DNA of 41,086 nt from NCBI GenBank assembly GCA_024682995.1, contig JAIKYR010000008.1, forward strand, positions 1-41,086, given 5' to 3'. Made by a program: the position numbers and the translations under genes. Source of the stretch: Bacteroidales bacterium (GTDB taxonomy: Bacteria; Bacteroidota; Bacteroidia; Bacteroidales; WCHB1-69). This document shows, in pieces, positions 1 through 10,500 of this stretch. Position 1 is the first letter of the stretch; each line of letters begins with the position of its first letter. The notes under the pieces are model-generated. The model ran no database searches. It saw only the letters and a program-made list of their open reading frames with translations, and was not told the origin of the DNA.

Positions 1-3000
1 GCCTGTATTGATATACCGCCAGCAGTCAGGAAGGACATTTACATTCCGATCAGTAGTTCCTGTTACATTGTCAAAATTTTCTATATAAGGTAATTGTACA
101 CCATCATTACACTCCGTTTCAAACAGGATTGATGCACTCCAATCGGAATTACAGGCGGCTTGGACCTGGACTTCGTAGATAGTATTACTCGTCAAGCCTG
201 TGAGGGTGGCGGTTGTGCTTGTGGCAGAAGAGGTACTCCAAACCGTATCCCCTACCGGACGGTAACGGATGTTCCATGCTGTCTCCGTGCCGTTGGGATG
301 CCATGTCAACACAGCCGATTGGTTGGTAACATTAGAAGCGGTGACATTATCCACCGGCAGACAGGTTTGAGCCTGTGAAATCATAATATTATCAAAACAA
401 CCCTGGTTGGTGTATGTTAGTTTCGGCACCTTGATGGTCAGGAAGCGACCATTTCCTGTGTAATTGTTGAAGAATATACGGTAATGCTGATAGGCCTCCG
501 TATTAATGACCAAGGAGTCAACCATTTCAAAAGTGCTTTCATCCAAATAGTCGGACATCACGCCAATCAAGCATGTAAAGGTGGGCACCGACGAGTACAC
601 CGCATAGGCCCGCACATCAAACGACAATTCAAGACCGCTGACGATGGCTACCGTGGGGTCAACCTCCGGCAATACGGCATATTGGGTGTTATATGTTCCG
701 GCTGTGCCGACCCAGAAATGCAAGCTGTATCTTCCGGATTGGGCGTGTGGATCATCCAGATTATCACATACAACATACGGATAATTCGAGTAGGAGGTTC
801 CACTGTTCAGCGCGTGCCAGCACGTCGGCACATTCGAAGATCCGGTTGTCGGGGTGCTGGTGTGCGTATAGTTGTCGAAATTCACGGCATACGGCAGCGA
901 ATCCAAGGGTTCGCAGTCCGTGCTGGCCACAAGCACCTGCGATGGTATGGAATAGTCATCCGACCCGCAAACAGCCACCACACGGATTTCGTATTCAGTA
1001 TTGGCCTGCAGTCCGGTAATGGTACTCGGATTGATGGACACGTCCTCACTTTCCCAAACAGAATCCGAAACCGCTTTGTACTGTATTTTCCAATCCGACT
1101 CACTACCGTTGACACCCCACTGTACCGTCAGAGAATGCGGCGCGGCTTGCGTTAGCACCGGACGATTCACCGGCAGACAGACGGAGGAAACATCTATTTT
1201 TATATTGTCCACATACGCTGCATTATAACCGGCAGGCAACAGTTTGGCGGCTATTGCAATTCTTCTCCCTTCCGTTTGCTGATACTTGTTCAAAAACACT
1301 GTATAGTGGTCATACGTGGTTTCAGCTACATATACGGTATCCACAGGTCTGAATGTCAAAAAGTTGGAGGTATCAAGAATCACACCCACTATCAACATAC
1401 TCGTTGGGTATGACTGGCTCCCTTTGCGGGCGTCGAACGAAAGCTCTAATATCTGCAACGGGAAGAGCGTGGTGTCAATCTCCGGCAGAATGGCATATTG
1501 GTCGGCGTAATAGTTGGTGGAGGTTCCCCGGTTGAAATAAAGAGCATTGGGAGCGGATTGAGACAAGGAGGAACTTCTGTACACCAACGGGAAGCCGTCG
1601 TAGGATGTGGATGTTGCGCCACCCTCGTTGATATAATCCCAGCACAAGGGCAGATTGTTCGGGGAAGAGGTGGATGTCACCCCGTCTTCTGCATCAAAGT
1701 TCTCCTGCCACGGCATCTGGTTGATGGGTTCGCATTCTGTATGGAAGGGTACTTGCACGAAGTTCGAGTAGCCCGCGTTGTTCGCGCACACGCTACGTAT
1801 ATAGAGCGTGTAATGCGTGCCTGCGGTCAGGCCTGTCAGCGTGCAGGGAGAGGATGTCACCACCATCGGCGTCACATCCGACACGGCAATGTTATGGCCG
1901 TAGGGCACCGGGTAGAGTTCGTAGGCGCTGCTGCTAGAGGATGTTGTCCATGTAACCGTAGCGTCATGAGCCCCTGTCTGACTCACGGTCACATTGCCGG
2001 GAGCAGTACAATTCGAGATGAGGTCTATAAACACATCATCCAAAAGAATCTGTTGACCCTGCGATTTGAATGCTATGTGCCGTCCATTGCCAGAGTAAGA
2101 GGCTAACGAAGCCGTATGTGGAAACCATGTGCCACCAGAGGGGTTTTGGAAGGTGGCAATGGGAACAAAAGTGTTAGCATCGGACGGATTGCTTATCACA
2201 CCTACCGTCATATTGGAGTTAACGTATGACGAACCCGTCTGCGTATATGTCTTGAATGTTACCTGCAAGGTGTTTAATGCTAAAGAAGGATCCATTTCCT
2301 GTAGAATCGCCATGCTATAACCTCCTGCAGTTGCAGTACTGTTGGAAAAATAAATAGCGTTGGGAACAGAAGCACAAGATATGTTGTTGCTTCGATACGG
2401 TCCATAATATGGAAATAAATTGGTTTCATTCGTTAATCTTGTCCAGCAATCGGTCAGATATGCCGAACCCGCGCTTGTATAGGAGTCGAAATTCTCGATG
2501 TATGGCAGCGAGGAAATAGGGGAACACGTGGTGGAGAATGAGTATTTCACCCAGTCGCTGGTGGAGTTGGAACCGCAATCGGCTTGGATGAAGACATCAT
2601 AGTCTGTATAGCTCATCAGGTTCGTCAGAGTTGCCGTGGTATTTGTTGTGGTGTTAATCGATGCATTGTTCAGATCCACGGAATCCTTCAGACCATACAC
2701 ATAGTTCCAATTGCCCTCCATGCCTCTTGGACTCCACGTGATGGTGGCCTCGTTGTGATGGATTTCCAACGAATGGATGTTCTCCACGGACGTGCAACTC
2801 TGTCTGTATTTTACATCAATATCATCCAAATACATGACAGACGAGAGGGATAATGGTGTGCGGAAAGCGATATAACGTCCGGTTCCCACATACGAGGTGG
2901 TGTACATCTCTATCAATTCCCAATTGTCTTTGACTGAGGGGTAGCAAATACCCACCCGTTCGAACGTGCTCCGGTCGGCAGGATCCGACATGATACCCAC

Positions 3001-6000
3001 CTCCACGTAATAGCTGTTACTGGATTTCCTTGCGTAGAATTTGATTTGCAGGCTGTCCATCTTGACCGAGGCTTCCATCGGCGGCATGATGGCATAGCAG
3101 TAGTTTGACGAAGTGCCGTTCATATAGAGGCACCCGGCTCCGCTGTAATGCTGTCCGGAATAGATATACGGATACGGGGTTGACATATTGGACAATGCCG
3201 TCCAGCAAGGGGGAAACAGACCCGGAGTGGCCACAGATGTAGATGAGGACGGAGTTCCGTATGTTTCGAAATTGTCGAAATAGGGAATGGTGATCTCCGT
3301 GCAGGGAGTGTGGGTGTTCAGTATGGTTTTACTCAAGCTGCTCTCCGAGCCGCATACGGAAGAGAGCCGGAACTGATAATTGGTGTTCGGCGTGAGATTG
3401 CCAAGCGAATAGGGATGTATGGTGATATTACCCACCGATGTCCAGTTAGAGGATCCACTCACGCGGTATTCCAACAGCCATTCTGTCTCGCCGTTGCCGG
3501 GTGAAAAGTCAATGGTCACACTGGTGCTGCTGACATTGTCAAACCAGGCCACTGGGGGCACGCAGGTGGCGGCATTGCACGAGGTGAAACGGATGTTGTT
3601 ACGTTCCGCCGAGCCAGTACCTGCCACTAACAGGTTGTAAGGATTGAAATTATCCACAGAGGCAAGCGACGTGGTATTCACATAACGGGTAATATTGCTG
3701 GTAGAGGTGTGCGTCTTGAAATTCTTGGCCGCCGTGCCACCCGTTTCCATGCTGTTGTTATCCACAATCAGCACCAGATTACTGGTTCCATTATAATGGA
3801 AAACAGAATCCAGCAAAAGAGTGTTCCATCCGGAATCTTCCGAGTTAGGCTGCCAGACAACGGTTCCGTCAAAGACCTTTTGGGCATTGTTGATGGGAAG
3901 CCAGGAGGCAATGGAAGTAGCTGAAGTGTGCATCAGATAGATAGTCAGATTCCGTTTTGCCGATGAGGTTCCCGCGTACTGGAAGCTGATGCTGGAGATG
4001 TCTTGCGCACCACCCATCTCGCTGGCCAAATAAATCTGCTGCGAGTAGCTGTATTTATAAGTATTATATGCTGGCACAAAAGCGCTGTTTGTTGTACCCG
4101 TTCCTATCTCTACGCTACGGGGAACAGCACAGCCTGTGGCGAAGGAAATCTCCAACGGCGTTCCTGTACTATATTGGCAATCCGAATATACCCGCACATC
4201 ATAACGGGTGCTGGGCTGCAGTTCTGATAAACGGCATGACGCTCCGGTTACCGTTTGGGGCGATGACCAGTTGTTGCTGCCCGAGACAGCGTATTCCACT
4301 ACATAATCACGTACGCCGTACGGGGCCAAAGTCCAGGAGATCTTGGCCGTTGAACCCGTCACCTCACTCACACGCAATCCGGAAGGCTCCAAACAGGTGG
4401 GAGCCACATCAAGTTTGATGTCATCTATATAGGTCATACTATTCTCCGAGGCAGGCAGGTAGAAGGCCAGATAGAACGTCCGGTTGGTATATGGCAGCTT
4501 GACAATATGCTCATACCAGGTGCCTGAGGTTGGATAATCGGAAGCAAACAGGTTTTTGAGAGACACGAAAGTGCTCATATCGTCAGGGTCAGTCATAATG
4601 CCCACGTTCACACGTCCGTATCCGCTCGTAGAACCAGCTCTCAACGCTTTGAAAGAGAGCGTTACATCGGTACCGTTATAATAGGAGAGGTCGAAGGGCT
4701 CCGACACCGCCAAAGAATAACAGGAGATACTTCCATTCACCATATACAAGGAACCCACACCATTGTATTTATAGGTGGAAGATATATACGGATACGGATT
4801 CGTGAAATCGCTTTTTCTTGTCCAACAGGTTGGGAACGGCCCCGGTGCCGAAACAGTAGAAGTTGTAGCTGTACCATAAGCATCAAACGTCTCCACGTAG
4901 GGCAGTGTGGTGATGGCATTGCACCGCGTGGTGAAACGGATCATGTAGGTCCACTGGCTCTGCGTGGAACCGCAATCTGCGCGAACGTACGCACAATAGT
5001 CGGTGCTTGGGGTCAGATTGGTATATTCGTATTCTGTCGTACTACACGTCATAATCGCACCCGATGACGGGTTGTCGCCCGCCGGCACCACCACCACGTC
5101 CCAGAAGCTCTCCGAACCCGCCGGGGTCCAGCGAATGGTGGCCGAGGATTCCGTAATGCCCGTCACTTGCACAGATGAGGGGCTCACACATGAGGAACGC
5201 ACATCCAATTGAATGTTGTCCACGTATGCCGTATTTGTGGTGCCGCTCGGTTGCGCCAGTTTGATGGCGATATATTCGCCTGAACCTGTATAATTGGCAA
5301 AAGACACGGTCTTATTCAAAAAAGTGTTTTCTGTTGTGGATTGTACTGTCGCCACCGAGACGAACGTGGCAGCATTGGTCGGATCGGTCATCACACCCAC
5401 ATTCAAAATGCAATTAAAGGAGGGTACTTTCTTTATTTTAAATTTAAGTTCTAATGTGTTTATCGGATAAACAGAGGTGTCTATACGCGGCAGGATGGCA
5501 TACTGGTCCGCACACGTATTAGCAGAAGTGGAATAAAAACGGAGGCTGTTCCAGCCCGAATAGGCGTAATTGCTGCTGCAGAATATGACGGGATATCCAG
5601 TCCAATTGGTGCCGGGATTGATATAATTCCAGCAGTTTGGAAGATTGTTGGTCGTATTGGATAATGTGGTTGCCGGCCAGGTGTCGAAATCCTCCATGAA
5701 GGGCAACGATGTCAATATGTTGCACAACGTCTGCACTTGACACACCCAGCTGTAGGCGCTGGTGTCGTAGGCCACACCCAACGCCCGCACATAGAAGTCA
5801 TAATCGGTGCCGGCGGTCAGGCTTGAAATCACCGTATGGGTTGCGTTGGCATCGGTCATGGTTCCCATGCCGGGAGTGAAACCTTTAGGACCGTACTCTA
5901 TAATCCAGCTGTTGGCGGATCCGTTTTCACGCCACGACAGGCTCACCGAAGAGGTGGTTGTCTGATAGGCCACCACGCTGTCCGGCTTCGGAAGCAGATG

Positions 6001-7371
6001 GTTGTCGCCCAACATCACATTATCCACATAACCGGTATTGGCGACATTCCCTTTCGGCGCTTTTAATGCCACATAATCGCCATTGCCGGAAAAATTGCCG
6101 AAGTCCACCCGTATAGTGGAGTAGTCGGTGCCGCTGATCGGATACGACGCCACCTGCTGGAACGTGGTCGGGTCGGCAGGGTCGCTCATCACACCCACGG
6201 ACAGATTGAACGGGTTAGTGGCCGAAGAACTCTGGGCATCAAACTCCATTCTCAGCATATTGGGAGAAAATGCTACGTTATCCAGCTTTGGCAAGATAGC
6301 ATATTGGTTGCCATCCGTAGAACCCGTGCCCACATTGAACCGTATGGAATTCATTCCCGATTGGGCGTATGATTCTGAAGCATACGTGGAAGGAAGTCCC
6401 GGATTGGCAGTGCCTTCGTTCAGATAGCTCCAACATTCGGGCAGCACATGGCTGGCAACGGTCGTCGCGGTGTTGCCCACATAACCGTCAAAATTCTGCC
6501 AGTACGGCAACGACGAGAGCATACAAGGATCTCCCAACTGGACCGAAAGGGTAACTGGCTGCGACTCACAGCCATTTGTATATACAGAGGTCACGCCATA
6601 CTCATACGTACCGCTGAGCTGCGGGTTGTCCACATAGGCGTGTTGTGTGTTAGAAGAGGATGTCAGGAGTATACCATCACGGTAAACATTATAGCTGGAA
6701 GGAATACAATCGCTTTTTTCCAAGATGCCGAAGATGGAGTAATTGGCCGTTGTCTGCACCTCCCAGCTCTCGGTGATGTTGTTCAACCAGAGGTTTTTGA
6801 ACGGCACAACCGTATTCGTACCCACGTATATCGGCATACCCGATGTTGCCAGCTGGCAGCTGATTCCAATCCAAATTTCGCGGGACGGATTGATATTATA
6901 TTCACGGCTCAACTCAACCACGTTCTGGGTGTTCACAGTGAGACTCTGGGTGACCGCCTGTTCGTGTACCAAACTGCCAGGCGTGATGGTGGAGGTGGTT
7001 TCATTTACGGAACCACTCTCCCATATCCGGATGGTATAAGTGCAAAGATAAGAGGGTATCGCGGGAATAAACGACACGGAGGTCAGCACATAGCCCGAAT
7101 AGGGTTGCAAGTCGGTGGTGGTGAAGCGCACCACCGCCGCACCGTTGGTGCCATTGCCCCATCCATCAGGCGAAGAAGCCGCTGCCGGAGTGGCCCAACT
7201 GAGAATCTGCTGGTTGGGACATTGCGGTGCCTCCCAATTCAATGTCACGTTACCAGTATTCGGTGTGTGGGGAGATGCCGTCAGCCCTGAAGGGGCTATA
7301 CAGGTATTCTGCGCTTCTAGCACCCATATTCCTGCCAGAAACATTATCAGAGTAAAAAAAGCTCTTTTCAT
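1..7371 (-). CDS. GA1: giant Fn3 / choice-of-anchor-J surface protein, 3' end cut by window
   Basis: The frame is open from ATG at 7371 to the window edge (2457 codons). I checked the same frame at several points (3288, 1716 and the last bases). Residues 1-21 form a Sec signal peptide (MKRAFFTLIMFLAGIWVLEAQ). Next comes an Fn3 domain apparently split by an inserted beta-rich domain of about 190 residues (about 45-235) before the Fn3 resumes at YNVYRDG. Eight choice-of-anchor-J (cleaved-adhesin-like) modules follow, each opening with a LPYxENFD-like motif and PxCW (near 6510, 5710, 4900, 3288, 2505, 1716, 890 and 90), each followed by an Fn3 domain. A jelly-roll-like module (GTGTTxxxFVPxYxxYxYSYSQQIYLASEM) lies at about 4120-3570. 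Known members of these families are secreted adhesin-like proteins in Bacteroidota. A T9SS sorting domain is expected beyond the window but not seen. No enzyme domain was recognised. Confidence 0.9.
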   Translation of the reverse strand, partial: MKRAFFTLIMFLAGIWVLEAQNTCIAPSGLTASPHTPNTGNVTLNWEAPQCPNQQILSWATPAAASSPDGWGNGTNGAAVVRFTTTDLQPYSGYVLTSVSFIPAIPSYLCTYTIRIWESGSVNETTSTITPGSLVHEQAVTQSLTVNTQNVVELSREYNINPSREIWIGISCQLATSGMPIYVGTNTVVPFKNLWLNNITESWEVQTTANYSIFGILEKSDCIPSSYNVYRDGILLTSSSNTQHAYVDNPQLSGTYEYGVTSVYTNGCESQPVTLSVQLGDPCMLSSLPYWQNFDGYVGNTATTVASHVLPECWSYLNEGTANPGLPSTYASESYAQSGMNSIRFNVGTGSTDGNQYAILPKLDNVAFSPNMLRMEFDAQSSSATNPFNLSVGVMSDPADPTTFQQVASYPISGTDYSTIRVDFGNFSGNGDYVALKAPKGNVANTGYVDNVMLGDNHLLPKPDSVVAYQTTTSSVSLSWRENGSANSWIIEYGPKGFTPGMGTMTDANATHTVISSLTAGTDYDFYVRALGVAYDTSAYSWVCQVQTLCNILTSLPFMEDFDTWPATTLSNTTNNLPNCWNYINPGTNWTGYPVIFCSSNYAYSGWNSLRFYSTSANTCADQYAILPRIDTSVYPINTLELKFKIKKVPSFNCILNVGVMTDPTNAATFVSVATVQSTTENTFLNKTVSFANYTGSGEYIAIKLAQPSGTTNTAYVDNIQLDVRSSCVSPSSVQVTGITESSATIRWTPAGSESFWDVVVVPAGDNPSSGAIMTCSTTEYEYTNLTPSTDYCAYVRADCGSTQSQWTYMIRFTTRCNAITTLPYVETFDAYGTATTSTVSAPGPFPTCWTRKSDFTNPYPYISSTYKYNGVGSLYMVNGSISCYSLAVSEPFDLSYYNGTDVTLSFKALRAGSTSGYGRVNVGIMTDPDDMSTFVSLKNLFASDYPTSGTWYEHIVKLPYTNRTFYLAFYLPASENSMTYIDDIKLDVAPTCLEPSGLRVSEVTGSTAKISWTLAPYGVRDYVVEYAVSGSNNWSSPQTVTGASCRLSELQPSTRYDVRVYSDCQYSTGTPLEISFATGCAVPRSVEIGTGTTNSAFVPAYNTYKYSYSQQIYLASEMGGAQDISSISFQYAGTSSAKRNLTIYLMHTSATSIASWLPINNAQKVFDGTVVWQPNSEDSGWNTLLLDSVFHYNGTSNLVLIVDNNSMETGGTAAKNFKTHTSTSNITRYVNTTSLASVDNFNPYNLLVAGTGSAERNNIRFTSCNAATCVPPVAWFDNVSSTSVTIDFSPGNGETEWLLEYRVSGSSNWTSVGNITIHPYSLGNLTPNTNYQFRLSSVCGSESSLSKTILNTHTPCTEITIPYFDNFETYGTPSSSTSVATPGLFPPCWTALSNMSTPYPYIYSGQHYSGAGCLYMNGTSSNYCYAIMPPMEASVKMDSLQIKFYARKSSNSYYVEVGIMSDPADRSTFERVGICYPSVKDNWELIEMYTTSYVGTGRYIAFRTPLSLSSVMYLDDIDVKYRQSCTSVENIHSLEIHHNEATITWSPRGMEGNWNYVYGLKDSVDLNNASINTTTNTTATLTNLMSYTDYDVFIQADCGSNSTSDWVKYSFSTTCSPISSLPYIENFDSYTSAGSAYLTDCWTRLTNETNLFPYYGPYRSNNISCASVPNAIYFSNSTATAGGYSMAILQEMDPSLALNTLQVTFKTYTQTGSSYVNSNMTVGVISNPSDANTFVPIATFQNPSGGTWFPHTASLASYSGNGRHIAFKSQGQQILLDDVFIDLISNCTAPGNVTVSQTGAHDATVTWTTSSSSSAYELYPVPYGHNIAVSDVTPMVVTSSPCTLTGLTAGTHYTLYIRSVCANNAGYSNFVQVPFHTECEPINQMPWQENFDAEDGVTSTSSPNNLPLCWDYINEGGATSTSYDGFPLVYRSSSLSQSAPNALYFNRGTSTNYYADQYAILPEIDTTLFPLQILELSFDARKGSQSYPTSMLIVGVILDTSNFLTFRPVDTVYVAETTYDHYTVFLNKYQQTEGRRIAIAAKLLPAGYNAAYVDNIKIDVSSVCLPVNRPVLTQAAPHSLTVQWGVNGSESDWKIQYKAVSDSVWESEDVSINPSTITGLQANTEYEIRVVAVCGSDDYSIPSQVLVASTDCEPLDSLPYAVNFDNYTHTSTPTTGSSNVPTCWHALNSGTSYSNYPYVVCDNLDDPHAQSGRYSLHFWVGTAGTYNTQYAVLPEVDPTVAIVSGLELSFDVRAYAVYSSVPTFTCLIGVMSDYLDESTFEMVDSLVINTEAYQHYRIFFNNYTGNGRFLTIKVPKLTYTNQGCFDNIMISQAQTCLPVDNVTASNVTNQSAVLTWHPNGTETAWNIRYRPVGDTVWSTSSATSTTATLTGLTSNTIYEVQVQAACNSDWSASILFETECNDGVQLPYIENFDNVTGTTDRNVNVLPDCWRYINTG

Positions 7372-7423
7372 ACTTTTGGGGTTTTATATTTTCTACTGGA
7401 ATAATAATCTTTGAAAACGGCGG

Positions 7424-7431
7424 TAAAGATA
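7424..7431 (-). promoter_or_regulatory. Weak -7-like element of GA1
   Basis: On the minus strand the sequence is TATCTTTA, one base off the Bacteroidota -7 consensus TAnnTTTG, about 50 bases before the GA1 start codon. I see no clear TTG at the expected -33 position. The call rests on resemblance to the elements before the neighbouring genes. Confidence 0.35.
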
Positions 7432-7435
7432 CGAA

Positions 7436-7520
7436 ATTTTTGAGTTAAGAAGTTAAGTTTTTAACCCTTGGCTTTTTTAGTTTCTTAGTTGCTTAACTCC
7501 CCAACTCCGCCCCTCCCATC
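7436..7520. repeat. Degenerate 8-bp-period intergenic tract
   Basis: Between the GA1 promoter region and the GA2 terminator, short words recur with a period of about 8: GAGTTAAG, AAGTTAAG, then TTTAGTTT, CTTAGTTG, CTTAACTC, CCCAACTC. There is no credible ORF. It resembles the 8-bp-period tract at 27600-27628. It is probably non-coding low-complexity or repeat-remnant DNA. Confidence 0.5.
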
Positions 7521-7523
7521 AAC

Positions 7524-7561
7524 AAAAAAAGGAGCCGACACCTTGCGGCATCGGCTCCTTT
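7524..7561 (-). terminator. Rho-independent terminator of GA2
   Basis: On the minus-strand transcript this folds into a stem of about 15 bp with a 4-nt loop followed by seven U. Two pairs are G-U wobbles only on the minus strand (they would be A-C on the plus strand), which supports the direction. It lies about 25 bases past the GA2 stop and is nearly identical to the GA5 terminator. Confidence 0.92.
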
Positions 7562-7585
7562 GGCTTTTATTATCGTATTAAATGT

Positions 7586-10500
7586 TTATTTCTTCACGAA
7601 ATTCTTCGTCACCACGCCCTTTTCGGTGCTGATGCGTACGAAATACATGCCAGATGAAAGATCTCTCACATCAAGCTCTACCGTATTGGCATTCACTTCA
7701 ACCGTCTTCAACAACTTACCATACACATCATAAACATCCACATTGTTAATTGTAAATTGTTCATTGTTAATTGTAAACTGTCCGTTGTTCGGGTTCGGAT
7801 AGAGGCTGGTGAACATGTCATAGTCGGTGATGCCATCGCCAGCGGTACGGAAGGATACAACGTTAGACTGACCACTGGTGTTTTCTGTACAATGGGTCAC
7901 CACATAAGCCGAGTAGTTGGTCTGCTGTTCCAGTCCCGTGAGCGTGAACGGATGGGAGGAGGCCGTCACCGTGGACCATTGGGAAACGCCATCAGCTTTG
8001 TAATTAATCGTCCAACTGACAACATTACTACCTGTCTGCGACCAATCCAACTTCACGCTGGTCTTCGTGATGTCCGTTGCAGTCAGGCCCGTAGGAGTTT
8101 CGCACGGATCGGGTGTAGGCGGCGCGGGAGGTGCCGCATTGCAATCCGTGGTGAAGGTGGTCAACAGGTTAGAGCTTATCATACTCATATCCTGCTGGGT
8201 ATAAATCACATTCCCCACTCTATCCAAAACAACCACACTGACCTCATCATCATAATCACCCTCAACCCAAGTCAAGGTAGTGGACACGTTATCGCACAGC
8301 ATCACGCGGACGGTATCCACACTGGGGGAAGCGCCGTGGTCGAGAGCCTCCACATTGGCCACTGTGGTACCATTTTGTTTCACAATGATATAACCATCGT
8401 TCCAGCCATCGCCATAACCGTCATAGCATACGAAGCGGAATTCGCACTGGTCGCTGACGACACACAAGTTGGTGGAGGCGGTTATCGGTCCTACCCACAC
8501 GCTGTTGCCGTCGGCACCGCAATCCGTCTGCACATAGAAGTCGTATTCGGTGGCGAGCGTGAGATTATTCACCGTGAATGTCTGCGTGGTGGCCTGTACG
8601 GTGGTTCCGCCCGAGCTGGGCGAATCCGGATTGAATCCGCGCGGACCATACGCCACATTCCATGCCGTCTCATTGTCAAGGGCATCCCATTGTAACGTCA
8701 CGGAATTGTCGGTGGATGACACATGTGTGAAATTAACAGGATACAGACAGGCAGGCTTTACCTCTAACTTAATATTGTCCACATACCCACTGTTATACGT
8801 CACATTGGAAAACTGGGGTGCCATCAGCGCAATGCGTCCATTAGTCACATTCGTGTTCAGGAACAGAAGATTGTAATGGTTGTAGGTGGCTTCCGTAATC
8901 ACAACCGTATCCACCGGCACAAACGTTGAAGCATCGGAGGCATCCGTCATCACACCCACCACCAGATTGAACGAGGCATACGAGGTGGAGTATTTGCGAG
9001 CGTCGAAAGAAAGCATCAGATTGTTAATCGGATACAATAAGGTGTCAAATGCCGGCATGATGGCGTACTGGTCGGCCATCGTTGAAGCTGTATATGTGTA
9101 GAAACGGATGAAGTTGGGTGAGCTCTGCGCCAGCGAGCTGCTGTTATAAACAATAGGATAAGCACGATACGAGCTGTTGGTACCGGTATTCAAGCTGTTC
9201 CAGCAGTCAGGCAAGTTGTTGTATCCCGTGCCGGAAGTGACACCCTGGATACTATCAAAGTTCTGGATGTAAGGCAATGTGTTGATCGGGTCGCAAAGCG
9301 TGGAGAACGTGATCTTCATCGCATTGCTGTAATATCCGTCATCGCAGGAGGCGAACACATACACGTCGTACGCGGTGTTGGACAACAGACCTTGCAGGTC
9401 AAGCTGGTTGGTATAGATGTCTATCGGTGTTTCTATGGTAAGGTCCACCGAATCGGCCAAACCAAAAACGTAAGCCCAAGCCTGCTCGCCATCACCAGCC
9501 TGCCAGGTGATAGTCGCCTCTGAATTTGTGATTCCGGTGGCGGCCACATTTTGCACATGTGCACAGTGTGGCAGATAGTCGATACGAACATTATCCAAAT
9601 ACATGTAATCGGTCACCCATTGCGGTACACGGAAGGCCAGGTAACGACCCGTACCCGTGTAGCTCTCCGTAGTAAATTCTGTCATCTCCCAAGTTGAGAG
9701 GTTTGACGGACTGAACCGTCCGATAGGCTCAAATGTGGAGATATCGTTCGGGTTACTCATCATACCATATTCAATGAAGTAGTTGGCCGAAGTCTTGTAT
9801 GCATAGAATTGGACAAAGAGGCTGTCCGTAGGAATATTGTCAGACAATCTGGGCGAAACGGCGTATGAATAGTAAGCGGATGTGCCATAGAAATAGAGGG
9901 AATACGGGGCCGACTGGCTGTAACTACTGGACGGATAAGGATAGGCCGTACTGGAGTTGGTGCCCTTCGACCAGCAAGGAACCGTATGGGTGGTGCCAGA
10001 GCCGGTGGCTCGATCGAAATTCTCCTCATACGGGAGGGTGGTGATCATGCAGATGGTGTGCGCCGTGGCAACAACCCAATTGCTGGTGTCACTGCTGGAG
10101 CAGAGCGAGCGCATACGGATGTAATACGTCACATCCGAAGTAAGTCCTGTCAATGTGATGGGCGATGCGGTCACCTGGCCCATGGAGGTCCAAGCCGAAT
10201 CCGTTTCTGACTTGTACTCGAACTCCCACGTGTCTTCCGTTGAACCGGGAACCCACGCCACCGTGGCGGTCACATCCGTAATATTGGTCACAAACACATT
10301 CGGGGCGATACAGACGGCCACGCTGTCACACGGGGAACCGAACTTCACATTGTTGCGGTTACCGTTGGAATAACTGCTGCTGGTACTTACCGATGTAGGG
10401 TTATTCGGATCGGGGTTGTTGCTGTCGCTGTAATAATACAGCGAACGGTATGCCCCCGCACTATGCACGTGGAACGTGTAACTGCTGCTATTGTACGAGC

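Noticed and set aside
6448..7290. Long plus-strand reading frames opposite the giant genes (for example 6448-7290, 7757-8695, 32011-32850, 484-1155, 25160-25783)
   Set aside because: They lie wholly inside confidently coding minus-strand genes, have Arg/His/Gly-rich low-information translations, no recognised motif, and no promoter. They are antisense shadows.
1..7371. GA1 as a pseudogene because no complete frame is delimited in the window
   Set aside because: The frame is open from the start codon to the window edge and phase checks at several points agree. The missing stop is due to the window boundary.
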